Of a DNA stretch of 5,894 nt, positions 1 through 4,200 are shown piece by piece (the first letter of the stretch is position 1; each line of letters starts with the position of its first letter). The translations under genes were made by a program, and so were the position numbers. The stretch covers positions 1 through 5,894 of the forward strand of contig JAHFMQ010000043.1 of assembly GCA_023267775.1 (NCBI GenBank), in the 5' to 3' direction. This DNA is from Candidatus Kaiserbacteria bacterium. Its GTDB lineage: Bacteria > Patescibacteriota > Minisyncoccia > Phycocordibacterales > Phycocordibacteraceae. The notes under the pieces were generated by a model. The model saw nothing but the letters and a program-made list of their open reading frames with translations. It was not told the origin of the DNA and ran no database searches.

Positions 1-197
1 CGGCGGAAGGGGGGTGTGGGGGGAATTCCGCCGCGCCCGAGCGTTCCGCCGAGCGAAACGAGGCGGTTCATTTCAGATTTCGCTTCTTGGATTTGTGTAT
101 CAGATTTGGCAAAATAATTTCAAAAGTTTGCGAGGGCTTTAATTCGGGAGCAAAGCGTGAAGTAACTTATGTCCTGCCAAAGTGGTTGAGTTAGGTA
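1..197. other. Mostly non-coding left edge, GC-rich first 70 bases
   Basis: The first 70 bases are much richer in G and C than the rest of the window and hold two short inverted repeats: CGGCGGAA (1-8) with TTCCGCCG (26-33), and CCGCC (46-50) with GGCGG (62-66). Bases 72-197 are AT-richer and show no recognisable element. Short reading frames are open at the left edge on both strands. The plus frame ends at the TAA at 109-111. A minus frame could start at ATG 71-69 and run off the window (MNRLVSLGGTLGRGGIPP...). Neither has a clear start signal or a recognisable domain, so no gene is called. Confidence 0.5.
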
Positions 198-395
198 ATG
201 ATTGAACGCATAACACTGAGATTATTTTGGATAATGATGTTTTTGTGCGCGAGCTCGGCACTGACGCTTATTTGGGCTGGTAACGTAATCCCAGAGAAAC
301 TTATTCCGACCTTTTTTATCCTAGGTTTTGCAAACTTCTTAATTTGGGCGCCCATCCTTACCTACAGGTTTTTGGCAAAACTAGAATCGAGATAG
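198..395 (+). CDS. Small two-helix membrane protein, function unknown
   Basis: This is a 65-residue protein that I do not recognise. After a short basic N-terminus (MIERITLR) there is a hydrophobic segment at about residues 9-27 (LFWIMMFLCASSALTLIWA). A short polar turn (GNVIPEKL) follows, then a second hydrophobic segment at about 37-57, and the protein ends in a basic tail (RFLAKLESR). It is therefore probably a hairpin of two membrane helices with both ends in the cytoplasm. The start signal is weak: only a GAG/AGG-like stretch lies just before the ATG, and an ATG-ATG pair at codons 13-14 is an alternative. It stands alone on the plus strand with nothing obviously co-transcribed. The topology, length and clean stop support a real gene, but no function can be assigned. 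Confidence 0.6.
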   Translation: MIERITLRLFWIMMFLCASSALTLIWAGNVIPEKLIPTFFILGFANFLIWAPILTYRFLAKLESR

Positions 396-636
396 TATTG
401 CCACGACAAAGTTCGAACCCTCAAGGACTGCGTTTTTCTAATTGGGATTACTCAATAACAAAAACAGGGGCATCTTCCACCCAGCGGAGCCAGAAAACTA
501 GATACGAACGTATTTTGACCAGAATCCGGGAACGGACTGACTTCGCACGCGCCGAGCGCGTGGTGGCTTTGTACTAAGTACTAATTCGTACGCTCGGATT
601 TCCTTGTACAGACAGAGGGAGTCCAAGTCACGTTCA
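396..636. other. Gap without a convincing gene
   Basis: No confident gene lies here. A plus-strand reading frame runs from a TTG at 344, inside the preceding gene, to the TAA at 575-577 (77 residues). Its product is Arg/Ser/Thr-rich, has no methionine after the first residue, no ribosome binding site and no recognisable domain. It may be chance or a decayed fragment. Two small palindromes are visible: ACGCGC-CGA-GCGCGT at 547-561 and GTACT-A-AGTAC at 571-581. Neither is followed by a clear T-run, so neither is called a terminator. Confidence 0.4.
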
Positions 637-993
637 TTATTTCCTTTTTGCGTAGTGAATTGCACCCGTGAGGTCTACTGCGACAACTGATTCTTTACCT
701 ACCACCCAAGCGTCGTGACCTGGCGGTATGAAAGCAACATCACCTGTCTTAAGATCATACTGCGTGCCATCATTCATTCTCACACGAAGGATGCCCGATA
801 AGTGGTACTCGGTGTGAGTCGATTGGCAGCTCTCTGTTTTGGCGATAGGCTTCACGCAAGTTGACCATTTCCACCCAGGCTTAAACGTATACTGTCCAAA
901 TGTATTGTCCCCAATCTTTACGACTTTGAGGAATCCTTTTGGGAACTTGCGAACCTCATCGGGCTTTCTCATGTTCTTCTTCTGTAGTTTCAT
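637..993 (-). CDS. Single-domain cupin protein
   Basis: The product is a small beta-barrel protein of the cupin_2 type, soluble and cytoplasmic. Residue numbers are from the ATG at 993-991 (118 residues). The sequence GWKW (40-43) is followed by the first cupin motif, HTEYHLSG (60-67, His60 and His64). The second motif is GDVAFIPPGHDAWVVG (84-99, His93). These histidines could hold a metal, but the first motif lacks the usual glutamate pattern, so enzymatic activity cannot be claimed. From memory, cupin proteins with PDEVR near the N-terminus, a GW.WS segment and PPGHDAWVVG form a widespread family of unknown substrate. The frame extends upstream to a TTG at 1053, but that segment overlaps a -10-like TATACT, so a start at 993 or at the ATG at 972 (preceded by AGAAGAAG) is more likely. 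It diverges from the OmdA-family gene. Confidence 0.85.
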   Translation of the reverse strand: MKLQKKNMRKPDEVRKFPKGFLKVVKIGDNTFGQYTFKPGWKWSTCVKPIAKTESCQSTHTEYHLSGILRVRMNDGTQYDLKTGDVAFIPPGHDAWVVGKESVVAVDLTGAIHYAKRK

Positions 994-1040
994 ATATATC
1001 TTTTGAACGTTAAACAATAATGTAAACAACTCTACCGGTA

Positions 1041-1050
1041 GTATAGTATA
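1041..1050 (-). promoter_or_regulatory. Candidate -10 region of the cupin gene
   Basis: On the minus strand the tandem sequence TATACTATAC lies about 50 bases before the ATG at 993. It would place the transcript start near 1037-1040, inside the frame extension, which supports the internal start. No good -35 hexamer is visible 16-18 bases upstream. The leader and flank also hold a 7-base inverted pair, TGTAAAC (1021-1027) and GTTTACA (1084-1090), which could bind a regulator. Confidence 0.35.
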
Positions 1051-1153
1051 CAAAATGTATTATTTCCCCATCGCGAGAGAAACGTTTACAAATTTCAAGG
1101 TATACGAGTGCACCATGTCGAAGTGAATCAAATTCTTGAATTATGCGGAACCG

Positions 1154-1183
1154 TTGTTATTTCTTGTTAGAACTTGTTACTCT
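1154..1183 (+). promoter_or_regulatory. Promoter of the OmdA-family gene with three phased TTGTTA hexamers
   Basis: TTGTTA at 1154-1159 can act as a -35 element. It sits 18 bases from a -10-like TACTCT (1178-1183) that has the extended -10 dinucleotide TG at 1175-1176. The predicted transcript start falls at about 1190, on the GTG/ATG start codons, so the message would be leaderless. TTGTTA occurs three times, at 1154, 1164 and 1174, exactly 10 bases apart. That spacing would place the copies on one face of the helix, as expected for a regulator site. Confidence 0.45.
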
Positions 1184-1191
1184 TAACAGTG

Positions 1192-1443
1192 ATGGTTAAA
1201 CAAGAAGTCGCCACAGGTACGGTACATAGAATGCCAACGGATTTTCGCAAAGCAATCGAGTCTGATTCTGCTGCGAAGAATCTATGGGCGGATATTACAC
1301 CACTAGCACGCAATGAATGGATCTGCTGGGTTACGTCTGCTAAGAAAAATGAAACCAGAAACCGCCGTATTATTGTCGGCCTTGATAAAATGCATGAGGG
1401 CATGCGCCGACCTTGTTGTTGGGCTGGTTGCCCTCATCGTTAA
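1192..1443 (+). CDS. YdeI/OmpD-associated (OmdA) family protein
   Basis: This is an 83-residue cytoplasmic protein. The core ITPLARNEWICWVTSAKK (35-52) followed by NETRNRRI (53-60) matches the C-terminal helical signature of the YdeI/OmpD-associated family as I remember it (Pfam OmdA, 'bacteriocin-protection, YdeI or OmpD-associated'). The protein ends in a Cys-rich block, RRPCCWAGCPHR (72-83, Cys75, Cys76, Cys80, His82), a tail that I recall in a subfamily of stand-alone short members. It could bind a metal. The biochemical role is not established, and the family name rests on indirect evidence. The frame is open from a TTG at 1174, but the ATG at 1192 (or GTG at 1189) fits the upstream -10-like element and family N-termini of the form VHxxPxDxRKA. 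No Shine-Dalgarno sequence is seen. The gene stands alone and diverges from the cupin gene. Confidence 0.85.
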   Translation: MVKQEVATGTVHRMPTDFRKAIESDSAAKNLWADITPLARNEWICWVTSAKKNETRNRRIIVGLDKMHEGMRRPCCWAGCPHR

Positions 1444-1522
1444 AATAAATGGACGTGGAAACCTATCCATGGAACGTCCTGATCTCTATCAAATAAGTGT
1501 TGCCGTCGTCCAGTCCCAAGAG

Positions 1523-1550
1523 CTGACAATTATAAAAGATGCGGTATTAT
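1523..1550 (+). promoter_or_regulatory. Sigma-70-type promoter of the CxxC small protein
   Basis: CTGACA (1523-1528) and TATTAT (1545-1550) are separated by 16 bases and each differs from consensus at one position. Transcription would start near 1557, giving a leader of about 30 bases that includes the Shine-Dalgarno sequence. The stretch from 1444 to 1522 holds only a weak hairpin, GGACGT (1451-1456) with ACGTCC (1474-1479). Confidence 0.55.
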
Positions 1551-1571
1551 TTTAACCAGATTCATTCACAT

Positions 1572-1579
1572 AAGGAGGT
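1572..1579 (+). promoter_or_regulatory. Consensus ribosome binding site
   Basis: AAGGAGGT lies 7-8 bases before the ATG at 1587. This is a perfect anti-Shine-Dalgarno match at ideal spacing. It fixes the start of the following gene and is the only canonical site clearly placed before a gene in this window. Confidence 0.85.
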
Positions 1580-1586
1580 ATAGGCA

Positions 1587-1781
1587 ATGACCCAAGAAAA
1601 CAAACCGCCTCAAGATAAGGTCTCGTCAAAGTTCGCCAACGGCCCGCATCCCACTCACGTCACACGTGTCTCGCTTGACACCTCTTCATACGATGAAATA
1701 TGCGTAAACTGCGACGCAAGAGATGAAGTCCTTGGTGGCTGGGGAGAACTGGCCTTCCCTTGTAAAAAACAGCCTCGATGA
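1587..1781 (+). CDS. Small CxxC protein of unknown function
   Basis: This is a 64-residue soluble protein with a polar N-terminal half (residues 1-34, with His21 and His24). A compact C-terminal block follows: ICVNC (38-42), GGWGELAFPC (50-59) and a basic end. Cys39, Cys42 and Cys59, perhaps with a histidine, could bind zinc. From memory, small proteins with the pattern CxxC-x-A-x-D-x(4)-GGWG-x-LA-x-PC occur in Parcubacteria-type genomes without a known role; a database search would have to confirm this. A good promoter and a perfect ribosome binding site show that it is a real and probably well-translated gene. Its message may extend through the hairpin-rich segment to the terminator at 1980-2002. 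Confidence 0.75.
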   Translation: MTQENKPPQDKVSSKFANGPHPTHVTRVSLDTSSYDEICVNCDARDEVLGGWGELAFPCKKQPR

Positions 1782-1793
1782 AGAAATGGACAC

Positions 1794-1979
1794 TTAGTTC
1801 CTTTGAAATTCTCTCTTCCTTAAGAAAGGAGGCGTCCGATGGCATGCTAGGTATTTAGGAACTGGAATTTACTTTTCCTTGTGTATGCGACAAATAACTG
1901 TTACACCAAGGAAGCGGACAAAGAACAATGTCCATTTTGGAGGACTAAGTAAAAGTGAAAAGTAAGTTGAGCAAAAGAG
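1794..1979 (+). other. Hairpin-rich segment, possible structured 3' UTR or small RNA
   Basis: Several inverted repeats follow each other. AGTTCCT (1796-1802) pairs with AGGAACT (1857-1863) and encloses a hairpin in which CTTCCTT pairs with AAGGAGG (1826-1832), so a perfect Shine-Dalgarno sequence is sequestered. That sequence sits 6 bases before an ATG whose frame is only three codons long (1839-1850, Met-Ala-Cys-stop). Next come TTCCTTG (1875-1881) with CAAGGAA (1907-1913), and GGACA (1916-1920) with TGTCC (1929-1933). A second Shine-Dalgarno, GGAGG (1939-1943), precedes a GTG frame of 18 codons (1955-2011) that reads through the terminator. No gene longer than this is supported. The segment may be a structured 3' UTR, a small RNA or a relic. 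Confidence 0.35.
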
Positions 1980-2008
1980 AGCCGCCCACAAAATGGGCGG
2001 CTTATTTG
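1980..2008 (+). terminator. Intrinsic terminator, probably bidirectional
   Basis: A perfect 9-bp GC-rich stem (1980-1988 with 1994-2002, loop CAAAA) is followed on the plus strand by TTATTT. On the minus strand it is followed by CTCTCTTTT, so it may also end the zinc-ribbon gene that converges from the right. Confidence 0.8.
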
Positions 2009-2032
2009 TAAGATTAGGTGAATTTAAAAAAT

Positions 2033-2248
2033 TTATTTAACCGGTTCGCACGGGCAATTATCTTCAGCTTCACCACATTTCTGACACTGAGCGACACACC
2101 TCCCTCCTTTGGAACACTCCCTCCAGTGATTCGGGTCGAATGATTCGAAAACGTGGCCACATTTATTGCATCTCCATCCAGGAGCTGGACCGCCACATCG
2201 GCTACAAGAATCGCTCGATATTCTGTTTTGAAAAGATGCGTCTAACAT
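2033..2248 (-). CDS. Small zinc-ribbon protein with ten cysteines
   Basis: The product is a 71-residue protein numbered from the ATG at 2248-2246. It has a classic zinc-ribbon pair, CSRC (15-18) and CNKC (27-30). A linker with FDPNHW (37-42) follows, then a second cluster C51-x3-C55-x2-C58 with C65-x-C67, and Cys45 between them. Ten cysteines in 71 residues imply two bound zinc ions. The family role is unknown to me; zinc ribbons of this size often bind nucleic acid or protein. The frame extends five codons further, to a GTG at 2263, but that extension overlaps a perfect -10 hexamer, so the ATG is preferred. It has its own promoter, lies downstream of truB on the same strand and is separated from it by a terminator. 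Confidence 0.8.
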   Translation of the reverse strand: MLDASFQNRISSDSCSRCGGPAPGWRCNKCGHVFESFDPNHWRECSKGGRCVAQCQKCGEAEDNCPCEPVK

Positions 2249-2254
2249 GACCGA

Positions 2255-2260
2255 ATTATA
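2255..2260 (-). promoter_or_regulatory. Consensus -10 hexamer before the zinc-ribbon gene
   Basis: A perfect TATAAT on the minus strand ends 6 bases before the ATG at 2248. The transcript would therefore begin on or next to the start codon, giving a leaderless message. The hexamer 17 bases upstream (GTGTAA) is a poor -35. Confidence 0.55.
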
Positions 2261-2310
2261 CACTAACTCAATACAGATTACACTCGAACTAATAACTTTG
2301 ATCAGAAATT

Positions 2311-2342
2311 AAAAACTCCCGCCAACAGTAGCGAGAGTTTTT
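2311..2342 (-). terminator. Intrinsic terminator of truB
   Basis: AAAAACTCTCGC (2342-2331 on the minus strand) pairs with GCGGGAGTTTTT (2322-2311) in a 12-bp stem with one G-U pair and an 8-base loop, ending in five T. It starts about 15 bases after the truB stop codon. The A-rich opposite arm makes it potentially bidirectional. Confidence 0.8.
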
Positions 2343-2357
2343 AACTATTGGATGAGG

Positions 2358-3242
2358 TTAGTTCCCCGAAATATCTGATTCCGAATGTGATCTGTCGCCC
2401 GTACCACCAGGCGCTTGCTCTTGCACTATATAATATGTTCTTACCCACCACCCCACCCCACCCCAAATCGGAAAGTAATTTCCGATTTTTGTCCGTTTGA
2501 TTGAAAGAGCGAGCGCTTTGGTGCCGAGTGATGCGCCAATTCGCCCAGCAAGCGAACGCATATAAGTTCCAGAAGCACAGACCACCCGTAAACGAAGTAT
2601 ATGAAAATTTCTTTTCCCTACAGTCTGAAAGAGCGACTTCCAGTATGCTTGGATAGCATCAACGCGAAAATCTTCTCCCAATTTTTTCGATAGTTCGTCA
2701 GTACGCGGTACACGGTCAAGAAGTTCCATAATTCTTCCTTTAAGTTCTTCCGAGGAAATAGTATGGAGTCCTTCGGTTTGAACACGGTATATATGCTCAA
2801 CATGCGTTGGAATTTTGATCTCTGAAAGTCTCCCCTCCAGAGCGTAGAGAAAGAGCGGTTTGCCGTTCACCGTCTTCGAGGAAAACGCGGGGTACTCACG
2901 CTCATGCGCACCACGTTCTTTAGAGAGAGCTCGTGCAATTGCAGCTCTATCTATGAAAATTTCTGAGTGTGAGAAATCGGGAATGCCGAGCATGTCCCCT
3001 GAATCGCTCGCGATATCGATAAGAACTTCAATTTCATATTCCTTATCCAAATTCGTATATGATCGTAGTCTTTTGCATTCATCTCCTAAAAGCACGAGGA
3101 GTTTGCCCGACGCCATAGGGTCGAGGCGACCTGCATAGCAAGCCGTCGTGTCGGCGTATACTGGATTTCCTTGTCTCCAGGTTTGAATTGCTGCAAGCGG
3201 CGTCTCACCCACTTTCTTATCTAAAACGACATACCGTTTCAT
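2358..3242 (-). CDS. truB: tRNA pseudouridine(55) synthase TruB
   Basis: TruB converts U55 in the T-loop of tRNAs to pseudouridine. This 294-residue protein has the family motifs in order. They are DKKVGET (8-14) and YAGRLDPMASG (36-46) with the catalytic Asp41, which corresponds to GTLDPLATG in other bacteria. KEY (67-69) and SDSGD (79-83) match the KxY and TDTGD motifs. YPAFSSKTVNGKPLFLYA (117-134) and CASGTYMRSLA (222-232) follow, then RTKIG (250-254). The core is complete and no key residue is missing. After about residue 256 comes a Gly/Trp-rich stretch (IWGGVGWWVR) and a polar tail that I cannot match to the C-terminal region of E. coli TruB. This tail is encoded by a perfect hairpin plus a run of G-blocks. 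The start at ATG 3242 has no Shine-Dalgarno sequence but has TATACT 9 bases upstream. Confidence 0.95.
   Translation of the reverse strand: MKRYVVLDKKVGETPLAAIQTWRQGNPVYADTTACYAGRLDPMASGKLLVLLGDECKRLRSYTNLDKEYEIEVLIDIASDSGDMLGIPDFSHSEIFIDRAAIARALSKERGAHEREYPAFSSKTVNGKPLFLYALEGRLSEIKIPTHVEHIYRVQTEGLHTISSEELKGRIMELLDRVPRTDELSKKLGEDFRVDAIQAYWKSLFQTVGKRNFHILRLRVVCASGTYMRSLAGRIGASLGTKALALSIKRTKIGNYFPIWGGVGWWVRTYYIVQEQAPGGTGDRSHSESDISGN
2444..2488 (-). other. Hairpin followed by G-quadruplex motif inside the truB 3' end
   Basis: On the coding strand a perfect 10-bp stem (2488-2479 with 2474-2465, loop TTAC) is followed directly by three GGGG blocks separated by single T, then TGGT and GGG (2464-2444). 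This satisfies the usual pattern for a stable intramolecular quadruplex with very short loops. It lies in codons of the TruB tail, about 85 bases before the stop codon. Confidence 0.7.
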
Positions 3243-3251
3243 TGCTTGCGC

Positions 3252-3257
3252 AGTATA
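3252..3257 (-). promoter_or_regulatory. Candidate -10 of truB inside a repeat copy
   Basis: TATACT on the minus strand overlaps the end of the leftmost 17-bp repeat copy and lies 9 bases before the truB ATG. The transcript would be leaderless or have only one to three leader bases. No good -35 is seen, so a regulator may be needed. Confidence 0.45.
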
Positions 3258-3387
3258 CCCCGTGAGATAGACCGGATCACGCAGGTGAATGCACTACAAA
3301 TCTCGTATCTCATGGGGTATACCCCGTGAGATATTTCGCACATAATTCGGTTGCGCGCTATCTGAAATGTTATCTCACGGGGTATAC
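3253..3387. repeat. Four copies of a 17-bp element in a divergent promoter region
   Basis: The unit is TATCTCACGGGGTATAC. Copies lie at 3253-3269 (minus), 3306-3322 (plus, one C-to-T change), 3317-3333 (minus) and 3371-3387 (plus). The two middle copies share GTATAC and form a 28-bp palindrome (3306-3333) with a single mismatched pair. Same-strand copies are 64 and 65 bases apart, close to six helical turns, so the whole array is symmetrical about 3320. The outer copies read outward towards truB and towards the membrane-protein gene, and each ends in a -10-like TATACT or TATACA. The layout fits operators for a dimeric regulator acting on both genes. A small palindromic mobile repeat is the alternative. 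Confidence 0.75.
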
Positions 3388-3400
3388 ACGGCGTTATAAA
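3383..3400 (+). promoter_or_regulatory. Candidate -10 elements of the membrane-protein gene
   Basis: TATACA (3383-3388), at the end of the rightmost repeat copy, and TATAAA (3395-3400) are both plausible -10 hexamers for rightward transcription. No consensus -35 accompanies either. Confidence 0.3.
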
Positions 3401-3436
3401 TGTTGAAATAGAGTGTATGATGATGACAATAGATGC

Positions 3437-3622
3437 ATGAATATATTCAAATCATTTACGCTTACGTGGTGGCAGACTGGGTTGCTTAAACTCTGCTTGA
3501 TTTCACTCGGCATCATTATCGGTGTTTATTTTCAAGAATTCTTTCTTCAATGGATAGTGCTCGTAACAATACTGTTCGTGGTTCCTGCGATTTACATAAC
3601 AAACGTTTGGTGGAAACAGTAA
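3437..3622 (+). CDS. Small two-helix membrane protein, function unknown
   Basis: This is a 61-residue protein, MNIFKSFTLTWWQTGLLKL..., with hydrophobic segments at about residues 15-33 and 36-56 and a short WWKQ end. Aromatic residues sit at the membrane borders (Trp10, Trp11 and the final Trp-Trp). I recall very similar short proteins (FKSF-LTWWQ-GL-KL ... VWWKQ) from Parcubacteria-type genomes, with no known role; a search would have to confirm this. The frame is open from a GTG at 3413, but the ATG at 3437 matches that N-terminus better. A seven-codon frame (3417-3440, MMMTIDA) ends in a TGA overlapping this ATG, which could couple translation. The gene is divergent from truB and shares its repeat-bearing promoter region. 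Confidence 0.75.
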   Translation: MNIFKSFTLTWWQTGLLKLCLISLGIIIGVYFQEFFLQWIVLVTILFVVPAIYITNVWWKQ

Positions 3623-3698
3623 GCGGTACTCACGTATTCTAATCAATAGCTTGGAAACACTTTAGATGTTGAAGTGACGTTTGGAGGTTTAGCCCGAA

Positions 3699-3735
3699 AT
3701 AACTTGGGGGTTTCACCCCCAAGTTATAGTTTTTA
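3699..3735 (+). terminator. Strong terminator between convergent genes
   Basis: A perfect 12-bp stem (3699-3710 with 3716-3727, loop TTTCA) is followed on the plus strand by AGTTTTTATT. It ends the membrane-protein transcript. It also starts about 9 bases after the stop codon of the leftward cluster, so it may act in both directions, although the minus-strand T-run is poor. Bases 3623-3698 show nothing else. Confidence 0.8.
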
Positions 3736-4188
3736 TTAAGGGCTTGTGGATGATGCTGCTGAAGTCGGTATGACTGGACTTTCAAGATCCATGATCTTAA
3801 CAGCATCAAATGAAGTTTGATTTCTGATATCCTCCGCCGTCTGAACAATGATGGAGTCATTGATTTTCAGACTATTGAGGGTTGCTGGTATTTCTATAAA
3901 TGGACCTGAACTCTGTTGCTTTGCGTAGACGATCATTGTTTTATCGGTAATGTGTACTTGATATGTGACCGTATTTCCAAGATGGGTGAGGGATGAAGAT
4001 TCAACCATAATGATATCGTCGGTAATTCCCTGTATCAAACCAGGAAGATATTTCACTTCAATTCCCGATGGAAGTGAGAACGTCATGGGAACTTGTGACA
4101 CCGTTCCTCGTTTAAATTGATACATACTAAAACCAATTAAGCAGAGTAGAGTGGCGCCACCGATATAGAATTTTATTGAGTTCTTCAT
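3736..4188 (-). CDS. Membrane-anchored extracytoplasmic protein, last gene of the surface cluster
   Basis: This 150-residue protein has a short basic N-terminus and one hydrophobic helix at about residues 7-24 (FYIGGATLLCLIGFSMYQF), which serves as an uncleaved anchor or signal. The outside domain (about 45-135) has a beta-rich pattern: GLIQGITDDIIMVES, VTYQVHITDKTMIVY, then LKINDSIIVQ and FDAVKI. This resembles small OB-like exported domains of the kind in which an ion-like 'T(D/E)KT' strand is followed by a 'L.xGD.V.V' strand. The resemblance is by eye only and no family is claimed. A Ser/Thr/Pro-rich tail ends the protein. The gene starts 12 bases after the TSP1 gene stop and is followed by a terminator, so it is probably the last gene of the operon. 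Confidence 0.75.
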   Translation of the reverse strand: MKNSIKFYIGGATLLCLIGFSMYQFKRGTVSQVPMTFSLPSGIEVKYLPGLIQGITDDIIMVESSSLTHLGNTVTYQVHITDKTMIVYAKQQSSGPFIEIPATLNSLKINDSIIVQTAEDIRNQTSFDAVKIMDLESPVIPTSAASSTSP

Positions 4189-4200
4189 GAATATCGCCGG

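Noticed and set aside
405..425. GTTCGAACCC resembling a tRNA T-loop
   Set aside because: The flanks do not pair as a T-stem on either strand, and no anticodon or acceptor stem fits. GTTCGAAC is a palindrome and can occur by chance.
1167..1403. Minus-strand frame opposite the OmdA-family gene
   Set aside because: It is an antisense shadow of a gene with clear family motifs.
1313..1555. 80-residue plus-strand frame overlapping the OmdA-family gene
   Set aside because: It lies largely in another frame of a recognised gene, has no start signal, and its product matches nothing I know.
1675..1704. Exact TTGACA inside the CxxC protein gene as an internal promoter for the hairpin-rich segment
   Set aside because: The best -10 at 16-18 bases (TATGCG or ATATGC) is weak, and the hexamer falls in coding sequence. 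It is kept only as a possibility.
2465..2490. Hairpin with T-run as a plus-strand terminator
   Set aside because: Most of the T residues belong to the stem itself, only two follow it, and no plus-strand gene lies upstream that needs it.
2618..3138. Frames of 61 and 92 residues within truB (minus and plus strand)
   Set aside because: Both are alternative-frame shadows of the complete truB coding region.
3253..3387. CRISPR array
   Set aside because: The repeats are only 17 bp, occur in both orientations, two overlap, and no spacer pattern or cas gene is present.
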